From Helicoverpa zea (lineage: Eukaryota > Arthropoda > Insecta > Lepidoptera > Noctuidae), in the NCBI RefSeq assembly GCF_022581195.2, contig NC_061473.1, positions 558,001 through 622,000 on the forward strand: a stretch of 64,000 nt of DNA. Reading direction: 5' to 3'. The first letter of the stretch is position 1. The number at the start of each line of letters is the position of its first letter. Both the position numbers and the translations under genes were made by a program. Of this stretch, positions 32,238-44,073 are shown piece by piece. The notes beneath the pieces are model-generated. The model saw only the letters and a program-made list of their open reading frames with translations. It had not been told where the DNA came from and did not search any database.

Positions 32238-32430
32238 AGGTGATACACCCGTGCACCGGAGAGCATGTCAATGTCGATCCAGCGCCGATCTCTCTCCGGT
32301 CGTAGCGAATTGCCGTCCTGTCGGTCTATGAGAGTAAAAGAATAAAAAGTGAATCTATGTCTTCTCAAACACTCGTGCCCTATAATATGTCCTGCACAGC
32401 TGGCTGATGTAAGGTAATCTAAGAATCGAA
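32238..32430 (+). repeat. dispersed repeat family A, copy 3
   Basis: 'ggtgatacacccgtgcacc', 'ctctctccggtcgta', 'ttgccgtcctgtcgg' and 'cctataatatgtcctgcaca' correspond to 4738-4905. More diverged than copies 1 and 2. Confidence 0.65.
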
Positions 32431-32784
32431 TCTGGGCACTGCAATCGCAGATCAGCAGTAGAGCACAATGGGATAGGTAGCAATACCATACACAACATTG
32501 TAAGAAGTTCAAACAATACCGTAGAGAAACCAATATACTCCATGCCTAACAAGAATAAATAAAAGCCTTTATTACTAACAAGCTGGACTAAAAATAACAC
32601 AAACATTATTAAAAGCCAGGCTTCCAAGACATAGTCTGAAAATGCCTGAAATATACGCGCGTCTACTGAAGAATCTCATTATGACTGAAGAGGAATATTG
32701 CTGAAAGATAACTAATAAACTACGGAAATGTCACAGTGTATTAAGGGTTTTAATATGGTTGATCGAATTTTGAACAAAGACTTA

Positions 32785-33000
32785 ATAGCTACTATATAAA
32801 ATAAATGCGTAAGTTTGTAAGTATGCATACGGATGGATGTATGTTTGTTCCTCGTTCAGGTAAAAATTACCCAATCAATTGTGATGAAACTTGGCAATAA
32901 CATAGCTTATATTATCAAAATATCATATAGGCTGCTTTTTATCCGGATATGATAAGTAGTTACCTCGAGATTAGGGTGAAACCGCTAGCAAAACCTAATA
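32785..33000 (+). repeat. dispersed repeat family D
   Basis: 'gtgatgaaacttggcaataa', 'ggctgctttttatccgga', 'gggtgaaaccgctagc', then 'ctaatattataaatgcgaaa', the start of a second copy. Confidence 0.6.
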
Positions 33001-33640
33001 TTATAAATGCGAAAGTTTCTACGTCTTTCTATCGCACTTCCAGGCCAAAACAACTGCAGTGATTTCAATGTTTGTTACACAGATTGATACTCTACAGTCT
33101 TTTTTATGAAGGAAATCATGAACTCATCACTGACGCCAGACTTTTACTGGCAACTCACCTTTGTGCCTTCTGGAATCATTTGTGTATTAGGACCGAGGTA
33201 ACTCTAACAGTGACGTGGTAACACATAGTTAGGGAGCTAAAGAAAATAGAATATTTCCAGTCCGCAAAATATCAACCAAAACTTACAAAACAAAGAACAT
33301 CCTTTTATTAAAATGACCTACAATGCCAGGAAAATTACCAAAATCTCAAAGGACCAATATACAATAGCATACATTATTAAACTGCCCAGTTAAACTATTC
33401 ACAATGTAACCAACATTGGTGCAGTTACAAGTTTGGATTAAATTCGTCACAGTTAAGTTATAAACGTCAGCTACGGTTTAACTGTGAGTTCAAAATAACT
33501 GTTGACTTTTACTGTTTGTGAGGACTTTGTAAATGTATTTTGTGTTTGTTATTTCCGCAACATTGTTTTAATATTTATTTAGAACCAAACAATTTTTTTA
33601 CCCACAATTTAGCCTTGAAAATTACGGAACTCTTTACACT
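33001..33640. other. no secure gene
   Basis: Contains the start of a further family D copy and AT-rich DNA. A weak exon-like stretch at 33155-33206 is described under rejected items. Confidence 0.45.
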
Positions 33641-33805
33641 AAACTAGCCGATTTCCCGCGGTTTTACCCGTTTTCCCGCGGTTTCGACCTACTGGACGTA
33701 ACGAGATAAAATAATTCTTATGTCACTCGGGCTTTCCAACAGTGAAGCAGTTTTTCAATTCAGTGCAGTAGTTTTGGAGCCTTTGGGGTACAAACAAACA
33801 AAAAA
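33641..33805 (-). repeat. dispersed repeat family D
   Basis: 'aaactagccgatttcccgcg' is followed by a near-duplicate 'ccgttttcccgcggtttcg', then 'cagtgcagtagttttggagc' and 'acaaacaaacaaaa'. The first 20 bp of the 3' end are duplicated. Confidence 0.6.
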
Positions 33806-35275
33806 TGTTTTTTCTTTATTATAGTATTTTTTATGTATTATGTTGAGCTATTTCGCCTAGAAAGTGCAAAAGACAAATTACTAAACACTTGGCATTCTCT
33901 GACATATTTCCTAAGAACTAGTCAATGTGTTATTACGAAGTTCATTTGCTAGTACATCAATAATATTGCATGATGTTGGTCGTACTTCAGTAAATTACTA
34001 CACCTAGAAAAACTACTGTTATTTGCCTTTGATTAATCTAAGCTTAGAGTTAAGTTAGAATAACCTACATGCCTTTGTACATACGTAAGTACTGCTGTGT
34101 GGAAATATCATTATCAGATGTGTTCCACAGCTTTTAAAAATAAAAATATTAAAAAGTTTTTATATAACTGTAAGATTGGTAGGATTTTAATCGAGCGATT
34201 TTTTGGATTTCAGTCTGATGACAAAAAAAATGCAAGGAATTTTGTGTTAAATCTAGAAGAGATACGAAAAGTAAATTTTTGGTCATTAGAATAATCACGA
34301 CTATCAATCAACTAAATCTGTAGAAACGTGCAGTTTAGTGCAAAATACTAATACTCATTTTGGTTTTATTAGTAAGGATATCTGCTATATTCACTTCTCC
34401 AAATAAGGACCAGTTAAAAAGCTCTACCATAATATTTTGGGTCAAAACTGTACTCACAACTGTGGGTCATTAGAATCCCGGTTCACAGCCTTATCCACAA
34501 ATTTTCAACCAATTTAAGGACTTAGAAACCCCCACAATTTGAATACATCTCTACAGGAAAATCTTTGTAATGCTTAGAACATTGAACTGCTTGGAACCGC
34601 CTTCAGCATAAATCTCTATGTGAAAAAGTGATCAATTTACGCCCGGGTGGTGAGGCAGCCCAACTTGTAAACTGATAGTTCACTTATGCATATTTAGTCA
34701 TATACGACAAAATTGACAAATTAATGTAGTCACTGGCACATAAATTGGCAAGAATCGTTAGACGAAAACAAGTCGTATTTCTTGCAAAATGATACTCTTA
34801 ATAATAAATGATAACCACCCATTGAATACCCAAGAAGCAATAGAGATTAGTTATTAATTTATTACTTCTTCTACCCAGCAATAATGCACAGGAAGTCGTG
34901 AACGGTGAGCACTTTTAGAGGCGGTCTCATGTCATTTTACCGTTTTTGCCAACTTTAAAAAAATGCTTTTTGATTATGAAATCCTAGCCAAGGTATATGC
35001 CGGCGACCGCACACGCAGAAACTAGACGCACGAATGTTCTTGTGCAGATACGAATCCAGTTGCTTAAATACTCTAAGTTTAACGGCATTAAAGTTGCCTT
35101 AAATTCTAAGGCGAGGGTAGACCGGCGTGTCTCCGATGCCGTGAAAAGGGCCTAATTTCATCAGTTAAGCCGTCCATTACAGTATTGAAGGACTACGGGA
35201 GATAGTCAATGGTTAAGTTGCGGGTGAAAATGAATGACTTCTGGGTTCTTGGGTGACGATTTATTTGTAGCTGTT
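33806..35275. other. no gene seen
   Basis: Includes a moderately GC-rich stretch near 35000-35150 without ORF. The 65-residue ORF at 34097 is AT-rich and has no domain. Confidence 0.5.
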
Positions 35276-35385
35276 TCAGCTAGCAATTTCACCCGCGTCC
35301 CTAGATAACTTTTGCCACACCCGGATAAATATAGCCTACAGTCTTCCTTGATAAATGGGCTATCAAACACTGCAATAAATGTATA
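35276..35385 (-). repeat. dispersed repeat family D fragment
   Basis: 'cagctagcaatttcacccgc' and 'gataaatgggctatcaaaca' match the reverse-complement family D end. Confidence 0.5.
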
Positions 35386-35497
35386 AGTATAGTAGACTTT
35401 TCCAATTTTTCATTTTTAAAGAATAATCAAATTATTTTACCTAAACTACCTATATAAATTGTAACATAATTACAGAAAGTAAATAATCTTAACTACT

Positions 35498-36385
35498 ATA
35501 TATTTATTTATTTATTTATCAAAAACACAGCTAATTTAATCTTTACAGGCACTTAGCCTAATACGACAAAATTAGTTACATTATATAAAATTTAAAAATT
35601 CAAAATTACATTATACATACGAAACTAAACATAATATCACAAAAATAATACCACTACTAAAGTTTTAAATACTAACAATACTATAGGTGGCTCTTGTGAA
35701 CTCATTCAGCGAACAAGTAAACAAATCGACTCTACTCGACACTGCGTTGAGCGTGCGCAAGGCGCGCGTCAGTGGCGCTCGCTGCAGCAGGTTGGTGCGC
35801 GCGCTCGGCACCGCCAGCAGCTGCGGCCGCCGCCGCCTACTCACATACCCATCCGGCACGCACATGCGTAGCTCCATAAGAATTGTGGAGTTAAATAATT
35901 TACCTCGCAATACTTTAAATAAATAAACAGCCAGTGCCACTTCCCGCCTAGTCTCCAGTTTGAAGTATCCCACCATACCCAGCACAAATAATGTTGGGTA
36001 TAGTAGAGGATAGCCGGGGTATACCTTGTATATTTTTAAATACAAAAATTGGGTGAATTTATTTTGTATCCTCTCAATCATGAATTTGTATTTGGCTTCA
36101 CTTGGTCCCCATATCACTGCACAGTACTCGAGGTGAGATCTAACCAAGGCGTCATACAAAGCCTTGAGAGCCCCCATATTATTAAAGTCATTAGCTTGTC
36201 TCAAGATAAATCCCAAATTTCTAAATGCTTTCTTACTGACTTTAATAATATGACTTCTGAATTTTAAATCGGCCGCAAAATAGACACCAAGGTCTCTAAC
36301 CTCCATCACTCTCTCCAAAGTTTCACCCTCTAACTTATAACAGTGGTGGTGTGGACTGCGCGCACGAGTGAAAGTAATAAATATG
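35498..36385 (-). mobile_element. LINE, 5'-truncated, Jockey/CR1-like
   Basis: A minus-strand fragment with the RT C-terminal region, a 3' UTR and an (AAAT)n-type tail seen as TTTATTTATTTA at 35503-35519. The upstream limit near 36385 is where the open frame decays. No target duplication was found. Confidence 0.75.
35665..36385 (-). pseudogene. non-LTR reverse transcriptase, C-terminal fragment
   Basis: The frame is open from about 36385, upstream of the first ATG at 36318, to the stop at 35665. It has the post-catalytic RT signature (F.R..SP...Y...G, VRDLGVYF, L.F.SHI), then ALYDALVRSHLEYCAVIWGP, typical of Jockey- and CR1-type elements. The catalytic FADD region and the endonuclease are missing through 5' truncation. 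The C-terminal part is arginine- and GC-rich at about 35760-35860. The frame has no stops, so the copy is not very old. Confidence 0.8.
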
Positions 36386-36840
36386 TAATTAATAATAAAA
36401 ATATGTAATTAATTACTTTTAATTCACTTTTCTAAAGTCTCCAAAAAACAAAAATATATCTTAACCCTTTCATCCTAAGGTCGCCATTCAAACAACAGAA
36501 CCAACAAACATTTCAATACAATTTACGTAATAACAATCCCAAAGCATAAGACGCGTACTTAATATAAAAGAAACCTAATTGCAATGCTAATACGGTCTAA
36601 TTTCCAAGAACAGCAGAATAAATTATGTTGTTCCTAACAGTTTGAAGGTGTCTGCTAAGAGTAGATAATATTGTTCAGAATCGTTGTGTTTCAAGACATT
36701 GGGATATGCACAGTTTATGTAGGAACAAATGTGATAGGAAGTCAAATCCCTATTTAAATACCAGTTCTATCTAGCTCTACTTATTCATGTAATAAACTGC
36801 CAAAAGAGGCTGTATGATGTGAACCCTCATTATCATGTTA
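36386..36840. other. no gene seen
   Basis: AT-rich. A short duplication, 'ttaattacatattt' type, occurs at 36380-36412 next to the LINE edge. Confidence 0.5.
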
Positions 36841-36891
36841 TCTATTGATGAAAGGTGCATAAAAATCGAGCAGTAGTTTTTGAGTATATGA

Positions 36892-37004
36892 TATGAATAG
36901 GAAGGGAGTGAGTGTCAGTATGACGAGTGACAGGGGAAAATGGAAAAAAATTACATATTGCGCCGACCCCAAGTAAAATTTGGGAACAGGGCAGGAGAAA
37001 GAAG
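36892..37004. mobile_element. 113-bp retroposon-like insert with 17-bp TSD
   Basis: AGTTTTTGAGTATATGA occurs at 36875-36891 and 37005-37021, exactly bracketing the insert. The insert includes 'gcgccgaccccaagtaaaat' and ends GGGCAGGAGAAAGAAG, like the repeat end at 57557-57620. The interrupted host sequence is a family D-like repeat. Length and duplication size fit a 5'-truncated LINE-mobilised retroposon. Confidence 0.7.
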
Positions 37005-37021
37005 AGTTTTTGAGTATATGA

Positions 37022-39017
37022 CGAACAGATAGATACAGTGAAAGATTTTATGCTTATAATTGTGATTGGATCAGGCTCGCCATGGTCCATTGGCTTATAT
37101 TGCAATGTCATTTATACAGTAAATATGCTGCTGAGCTGATGTGTGCTCAGCCTTAAAAGTAGTATGTATTCCCACAAAAAAATCAAACTCCTTTACCCTT
37201 CGTTAAACCTTCGAAAAATCTTTGTTTACCCACTCATACGCAAAACCAAATCAGGCCCCGGAAAAGGCAAAAGAAAAACCACCATAAGTCTGTTATTCTT
37301 CAATTCGCGGTATATGGAAGTAGGGACAAAGTGTACCCTTATGCAAATTTCTATTTTCCTACTTGGCTTATTTTCCCCGGCTGTGGTGGCTTGCCAAAAC
37401 GTGGCTTTTGTAAATGTCACTCAAGTGTCGGGAAATGCAATATATTAGAGAGGAAAAATGCGCTTTGTTGAGCCCTGGATAAATAACCTTTTGGGGATTC
37501 AAACTAGGTTTAAATAGGAACTAGTTCCCGCCAGTGGTTTCACCCGCTTTCTAAAGAATACCCGGATAAAATGTAGCTCAAACGTTATTCTGATGTAGGT
37601 ATTACAAGCTAAACTGTCCAGTTTAATCAAAATGAATTCAGTACTTTTGCTTGAAAGATGAAAAAACATCTATACATACAAACTTTTCGCGCAGCGAGTC
37701 TACACTTTTCATACTCTTCTATCTCTGTATGATAATTAAATAAACTCTTTGCCAAAATAATTTGATAAGACAATAAATTCACAATACCCTTCATACGTAC
37801 TTCTAAAACATCAGGCCAATGACCTGCACTCTAATATCCCTGAAACAGCTCTTCTCAAAAAAATCGAAGGTAAAGAATACTTAAAATTCACACCATCAGC
37901 GGTTATTTGACCCCAGGGGTCCATCGGAAGAACTCCTTGATTTACGTCCCGAGGTCCCGAATCAGATGGAACTGTAAGGCGGGACCCTCGACATTAAACT
38001 CTTCGGTTAATGAGGTCACTATGAGTGGGGGTTGGGTACCTACTGAAATAACGAGGGGTTAAAGTTTTTTTTTGGGGTTAAAACAAGTTGGGTTGTAAAA
38101 AATTGAGTCATTACAAAAATTGTTGGAGATATTTTCAATAATGAATTGAAGCATTTATTTAATTGTTTATTTTGGTTATTGAAAAGAAATATATTCCAAA
38201 TTAAAGTTGTTTGAAGACTTGCAATAAATCTGAACTTAGTATAATTAATTAGATTGATTGAATAGAATAACGGATGCATACAGCTTAAAAGTTTTCTATG
38301 ACTATCCCACGGATACTCTGTTCCAAAAGTTAACCTATACATACAAACTATCACATCAAAAATATGACTAAAGTTTTCCTAAAAACAAACAAATAAATAC
38401 ACAAACGTATATTTTAAGATAACTTTTAATCCAGAATGAACGTACATTCACAAAGAAAAGCATTTGACTCTCTATATAGCTGCAACAATGCGGGCACCAA
38501 ATAAGTCAGCAATAGTTTAATAAGAAAATCTAGAATTAGTATCAAAGTTAGACCAACTAAGTCTGTCCCAGGGGTCGTGTCTGACAATTTAAGTTCATAA
38601 GACTTTGTCTAACAATAAATGGTATATGAGTTTAGACTGGCCATTGCTGAAGGTATGTGAAGTTTTGGCTTGAAAATAGAATTATTTTGGTCTTTTGAAT
38701 ATTAAAATTATGTGTCTTAAACAAAGTTAGTTATTATTTCTAAAACATCTAATAAATAATTTGTGTAATTCTATATTTTATTGCTTTAAGTTGTCAATCG
38801 AAATAAGGTAAGAAACAATGACGAATGTCGATCATAATTTCAATTTCAATAATCTTTAAGCTCAACAATCCAATTTCGACATTATTAGTATAAACAATAG
38901 GTACATTTTCCTTTAAAACTCAAAAAACTTAAATAACCATTTTGGAAAACACGTTACAGGTACCCAAGCGGTCCAATCATCCCTTCTTATTGCCTTATTT
39001 AAATATTGATCACTTAC
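37022..39017. other. no coding exon recognised; possible intron of the exon at 39018-39287
   Basis: Holds a family D fragment at about 37521-37580 (-) and otherwise AT-rich DNA. ORFs at 37143-37448 and 38040-38354 show no domain. If the exon upstream is real, this is intron sequence on the minus strand. I found no convincing next exon. Confidence 0.45.
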
Positions 39018-39287
39018 CTCGGCATTGATCGTCGGCGGCATAACGATTTTCTTCTGCGGGGGAGACCTTAAGACCACATTTTCATCCCGTATTATAATCT
39101 GTGGCTCCATAGCAAGAAGTTTTTTCTTGCACTCTTGCATTTGCAGACATTCTTTTTCCTTTCTTGATAACACTGATTCGGATGACGCGTGTTTTGAAGA
39201 ACACACTGATGTGTTTTTACTGGATAACTTTAAACTGTCTATTGAAGCTGTCATTTTAGCACTTTCTTTGCCGTTTGAAGACGCCAT
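39018..39287 (-). CDS. putative first coding exon of a host gene, unknown function
   Basis: ATG at 39287 lies in a good insect context (CCAAAATGG). The frame encodes 90 residues and ends exactly at a consensus donor, GAG|GTAAGT (intron begins 39017), phase 0. The peptide is Ser/Lys-rich at first (about residues 2-48), then a K/E/Q helical-looking stretch (43-60), and ends in a distinct QIIIRDENVVLRSP and KKIVMPP segment. Codon use is mixed, unlike the repeats around it, and I saw no second copy in the window. No signal peptide or membrane segment. The product is not recognised. Without the splice the frame would run on to 38913. Later exons are not visible. Confidence 0.5.
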
Positions 39288-39963
39288 TTTGGATTTTTAG
39301 CACTTTTTTGTGGGATTCTTTTACATCATTACATTGATATTTCAATTGTTTTTTGTGTTGTCACTGTTATTGTTTGTTTCTGTATTTTATACATATATTA
39401 GTTAATTTCAATTTGTTACATTATTGCACGTGTATTTCTTATATCATTCGAATATTTTGAATCGAAAATAAATAAGTTGGATTCTAAAATTCGATCGACT
39501 TGAGGACACTGTACGACCAAAGAAATAAAATTGAAATAAATATGAATCGGAGCAGAAATAAAATAATTGGAAGTGAAGTGAACCGTTTTAAACCCCGTTG
39601 CGGAAAACATTACCGGTCATTTGAAGAATTTTTTATTTTGAGCACGATTTTAGAACTTATTTTTATTCCTTTTAACGTTCTGGGAATTAGAATAATGAGT
39701 TGAGTTAGTGGGGGAGCAATAATAATGTCAGTGGGGTAATAAGATTGTCGTTGGGGGAGTTAAAACAGTGTGTTTTTTATACATTGGGGAATTTAGTTGT
39801 TGGAGGAACTACGATAGTGTGTTTCATAGTTTGCCTTTTGAAGTGTATTTTGTTTAGTTTTTCAATTAAAACAGTTATCATAATTAGGTATATTGTTGGA
39901 AAGAGTGTTTTTTTTTGCAATTAAGTTATTTAAAAGTGGCAGTACATCACCAGACTATCCCTG
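39288..39963. other. possible 5' UTR/promoter side of the putative exon; no other gene
   Basis: T-rich DNA upstream of the minus-strand ATG. No TATA or initiator pair stood out. Two overlapping ORFs at 39416-39703 on opposite strands have no domain. Confidence 0.4.
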
Positions 39964-40065
39964 CTGGGTTAGCTCCCATCAATGTTGGGGTCGGCTTCCA
40001 GTCTAAACTGATGAAGATGAGTACCAGTGTTTTATATTAAGCGATTGTCTGTCTTAGCTGCTTAA
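39964..40065 (+). repeat. dispersed repeat family C
   Basis: 'gttggggtcggcttccagtc', 'gatgagtaccagtgtttta' and 'gcgattgtctgtctt' are present. Confidence 0.6.
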
Positions 40066-41599
40066 CTTTATTTTTGAAAAGGAAGTTACCTTCAAAGAAA
40101 AAAAAAAAGTAAAATATTACATTACATGTTTCTACGAAAGTTCTCGAAATACAGGTTTTTATGAATACCTATAGTTTATCGGTGATTTGTTTATAATCAG
40201 TTATGTTTTATGTTTGATGTATTAGTGATGGAGAACAGGTGTCGATAATCGCACTTTTGAAACATCACAGGTGCGGTGAATTATTTTCTTTCTGAATTTT
40301 ATAGCGTGAAGATAATTTTGTTGAAGAATCCATCATTTTTGAAGGTTAAGGTGAAAAGTTCATATAAATTAATGACGATGTATCTAAAATGATCCTCGTT
40401 TCCTATTGTATTGCAGTTATATTATGTACCCATATTGCATTTATTGCATTTTTAGCTAGATACCATTGGCATATATTTTTATGGTGAACTATTTTCACAC
40501 AAAATGAAAAACGTGAAAAAAAGTAAAAAGGGTCTTTTTTCCCAAAATTGAGACAAGCATTGAATAAATTCTCTCTCTAGAAAGTGATAATTCTACAGAT
40601 TTGATTCCTGATTTTCTGTTGCCAATACAAGGTAACTCATGTTAAAATAAACAGTACGTTATTTCACGCGTTTCACGCAATAAAGCCATCACAAACAAAA
40701 TTTAACACCGCACCACAATTTACAACAATAAAACAAAAAAGAAATGTTGCCACAGTGTAAAAATTACAACATGGATGACCACAGATAAAATATTTGCAAC
40801 CGTAAAAAAAATCAGTCATCGGGACTCGGTGCTTGGTGGTAAAATACTCGGAATTTATTTCCCATTTGCAGTGTTTTTCCACTCTGTTACGTAACGGTAA
40901 TGGGAATGAGAATTTTTCTGGTCCTCCGGTCCGGTGTTTTTGGATTAAAATTGGATACGTTTTAAGGGATGGTCGGTATTGAATTTGTTTTTTGTTTTTG
41001 TTGATTGTTTGTGAGAGTCGACTTTGTATTTGTTTTTTTTGTTGGTCATATTGTACATGTATGTATAGTCAATCTACATAGAACAATAGTAGGTACTCTG
41101 TCTAAAAAGTGGAAAAATAATTATTGAATTGTTGTTACAGACTTTTTTTAATTAGAGATTAAACAATTTTATGAATTTGCAAGCGCTGAATTTAATTCAG
41201 TAATTAAAAGTGTATTTTACTCGCGAAGATATTATAGAAAATCAATCATACGTATAATACCCACATTCGAATTCGAATACATTTGAAACATACTGTCGTT
41301 TGCCAATTTTGAACCTAACTACCACTAACTAAAGTCTACATTCCCTTACACATAACACAACCAAAAAGATACAGTCGTAACACTTCTTCAAGATATCAAC
41401 AAAAGCTGAACACCAATACATCATCAAGAATGATCGACTGGAAGGATTACCATTCAAATATGATACTTATAACAATGTACTTAGAGTCCATTGTGAGTTT
41501 GACAAGGGGTTGAAAGGGATGCCTTGGGCCTTCGTCAGATGCTTGTCATATACATTGAGTCAGTTTCAAGGAATGGGGTATAGAGAGACTTATTATGTG
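40066..41599. other. no gene seen
   Basis: AT-rich throughout. The ORF at 40673-40882 (-) has no recognisable domain. Confidence 0.5.
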
Positions 41600-41705
41600 A
41601 GACTAGCTGTTTTCCATGGTTTCACTCGCATCCTGGAGGCATAATTTCGCATACAATTATAAAATTACCGTCACAAATAACGTGACTTTCTTACCAAGGG
41701 GCATG

Positions 41706-41832
41706 GGGTTGATCGGGTAACTGGGTAGAATAGGTCAGATAGGTAGTCGCTCCTTGTAAAACATTGGTACTCCAGTTAGTCTGGAAGCCGAGCCCGACAT
41801 AATTCGAAAAAGGGTAGGCAGATGATGATGAT
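41706..41832 (-). repeat. dispersed repeat family C, with GATGATGAT end
   Basis: 'ggtagtcgctccttgtaaaa', 'agtctggaagccgagcccga' and 'gggtaggcagatgatgatga' are the reverse complement of the plus copies. A family D end ('ggtttcactcgcatcctgg') lies just before it at 41600-41645, and a left-end fragment of the 21507 element follows at 41876-41912. Confidence 0.65.
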
Positions 41833-42429
41833 AAAATAACGTGTCTAAATAAAAGCCTTTTTCTTGTTACTTTACCGACTCCAAAAAAAGGAGGTTCTCA
41901 ATATTCTAATGTTCTATTTATTGCCGTTCACCTGTAAATGCATAAAGTATTTAGCTAATATTACATGTTAATATTAGGTCATCAAACACCTGTTAATTAA
42001 TAATTAGGGCTATTGCGTTTAATTATCAAGCTGTGGGTAATTAAATGGCTAAATGGCCACCATGACGGGTTAATATCAGATTGAGCTGAATAAGCATTCA
42101 ATAAACATTTTGCAATAGCAGCAATATTGGTGAACTAGTTTCTGTCCGTGATTTTGTCTACGTGAAAATGTTATGCTTCAGAGGTTCAATTGCCCAATTT
42201 GGAAAGTTATAGGTACATACATTATTGTACTCACAGAGGACCAGGTTTAGCCAAATTCTCCGATAAAAAGTCTAAAGCCTTCCTCCATAAACGAAAATCG
42301 GACCAGTACTTTTAGAGGTTAGTACGTTTAAACAAACTTATTGATATAATATTGATTTATAAAGAAAAAAAATCTAGTGCTCATATCCCGAAGTAATTAG
42401 CGGACAATAGTTATTTGTTATACAAGAGT

Positions 42430-42980
42430 GCAAAGTAGCTTTTTAACCGCGGGCTCAATTTTGATGACCGAGCAAGCGAAGGATTCTAAAATTGAAACAC
42501 GAGCGTAGCGAGTGTTTCAATAATTAGAATCCTGAGCGATAGCGAGGGAATCAAAAGAGCACAAGGTGAAAAATCTTTGCACTCGAGTGCAACACGTAAC
42601 TTTTCATCCCACCTCATCGAGGAAATTACTAAATGCAAAAAAACAAAATGGCGCGCACATATGAGTATCAAATTAAAAAGAAGTACCTATTAAAGTTCAT
42701 TTATTTGAAAAATCAGTTTAAAAATGAAACGAGGTTAAAAATCGATGTCAAAACAATAATAAAAACTACTGAATTAATTGAATAATTATTTTAAGCAGTA
42801 TTTTATTTATTTAATATGTATTTGTTTGAAAAGTCTTATCAAGATTGTCACAAATGGAGTATTGCACACGATGTTCTAAATTCAAATCACTTTGCCGCTC
42901 TAGAGGATAAAAACGGCTTTTGCGCTCAGATATCAAAGGGTAAAACTACTCTTTCCGAGATGGTGGGATGAAAAAGTTTT
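42430..42980. repeat. inverted-structure dispersed repeat
   Basis: 42481-42532 is a strong imperfect hairpin: GGATTCTAAAATTGAAACAC pairs with GTGTTTCAATAATTAGAATCC around GAGCGTAGCGA. Further out, CTTTTCATCCCACCTCATCG (42600) is inverted at 42955-42977 (GAGATGGTGGGATGAAAAAG). I recognise the 'gagcgtagcgagtgtttcaa' text from insect genomes, element class unknown. Confidence 0.55.
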
Positions 42981-43939
42981 TTTTTATAAAAACTTAAGAA
43001 AGTTTATACCTATGTTGTAATTAATAACTTTGTTTTTCCACATATGGATAACAAACGTTTTTCGACACGTGAAAATTACTTCATTATTTCAGAGACTTTA
43101 ATATTTTTACATGGCTCTATTCTCAACTTCACCTGTACCTACTGAGAAGTTAGCTATCTATGAATAAACTGCAAGCCCTAATTTACCGTATCGTATAACA
43201 ATGGAACTGCCCTTTTAATATCTTAACGCAGTCACGTCGGAAATAAAACTTGTATTTAAAAATGTGGCCAATTCATTCTAATTGAATCCCAGTGGGATTC
43301 GTCAATTTTAATAACGGTTTGCTAAGATTTTTTGTGGTATTTGTATTTTGTAAAATAAGTAATATTTGCTACTATACAAGTAGGTACCACTTTTTCTCGT
43401 TTTTCCCTCCGAGTCTTGAATAAACTACGTCCCGTGACTGGATAAAAAGTAGTCTATGTTTGTAGTTTTTGCAAACTCTGTACTCTATGTATACTACAAT
43501 TAAATCAGTTCAGTAGTAGTTGATGAGAAAATTGGACAAACCGACAAACAGAAGAAAATTACCTATGTACATATCAACCTTACTCGTGAAAGGATATAAT
43601 GTAAGGTTCCTTGCATCCGGGAGCGAAAAAATCCCTCGGGACACGTAACCATGGCAAACTGATAGTATCTTTATAGGTATTACAATCTGATTTCTAGTCC
43701 ATTATATTCAATCTGTATTCTCTCCAAGATCAGAGTGAAATTCACAACATTAGTTAATTTTCTATGACGCTTATTATGTTAAGCGATACACCCACTATTG
43801 GACAATGACGTCACAACATCCCACGCATGTAAAATAATGTTGTCATTGACTGTTACATGAAGAATTACAAGATTTTATGCACATGAGTACTATTATAGCT
43901 GTTCTCACAATTACACCCACATCCCGAGTTTGGTGCCGG
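42981..43939. other. no gene seen
   Basis: AT-rich with diffuse family D-like words near 43420-43560 and 43610-43655. Confidence 0.45.
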
Positions 43940-44073
43940 TTGGAAGTTTTTTTCTCAAGAACTAATGCACCGATTAGAAAAGTTATTTCAGTATTTGAAA
44001 GCCTATTTATCGAGGAATGCTGTGGTCACGGGACGTGGGTGAAACCACTGGTAGAAGCTAGTATCTTATACAT
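43940..44073 (+). repeat. dispersed repeat family D
   Basis: 'actaatgcaccgattagaaa', 'atttatcgaggaatgctgtg' and 'cgtgggtgaaaccactggta' end at GAAGCTAGT. The 67-residue ORF over it is not a gene. Confidence 0.65.

Noticed and set aside
33155..33206. Short minus-strand exon ending at a GTGAGT donor with an open frame
   Set aside because: The upstream acceptor has a poor pyrimidine tract and the peptide is too short to identify. A chance arrangement is as likely.
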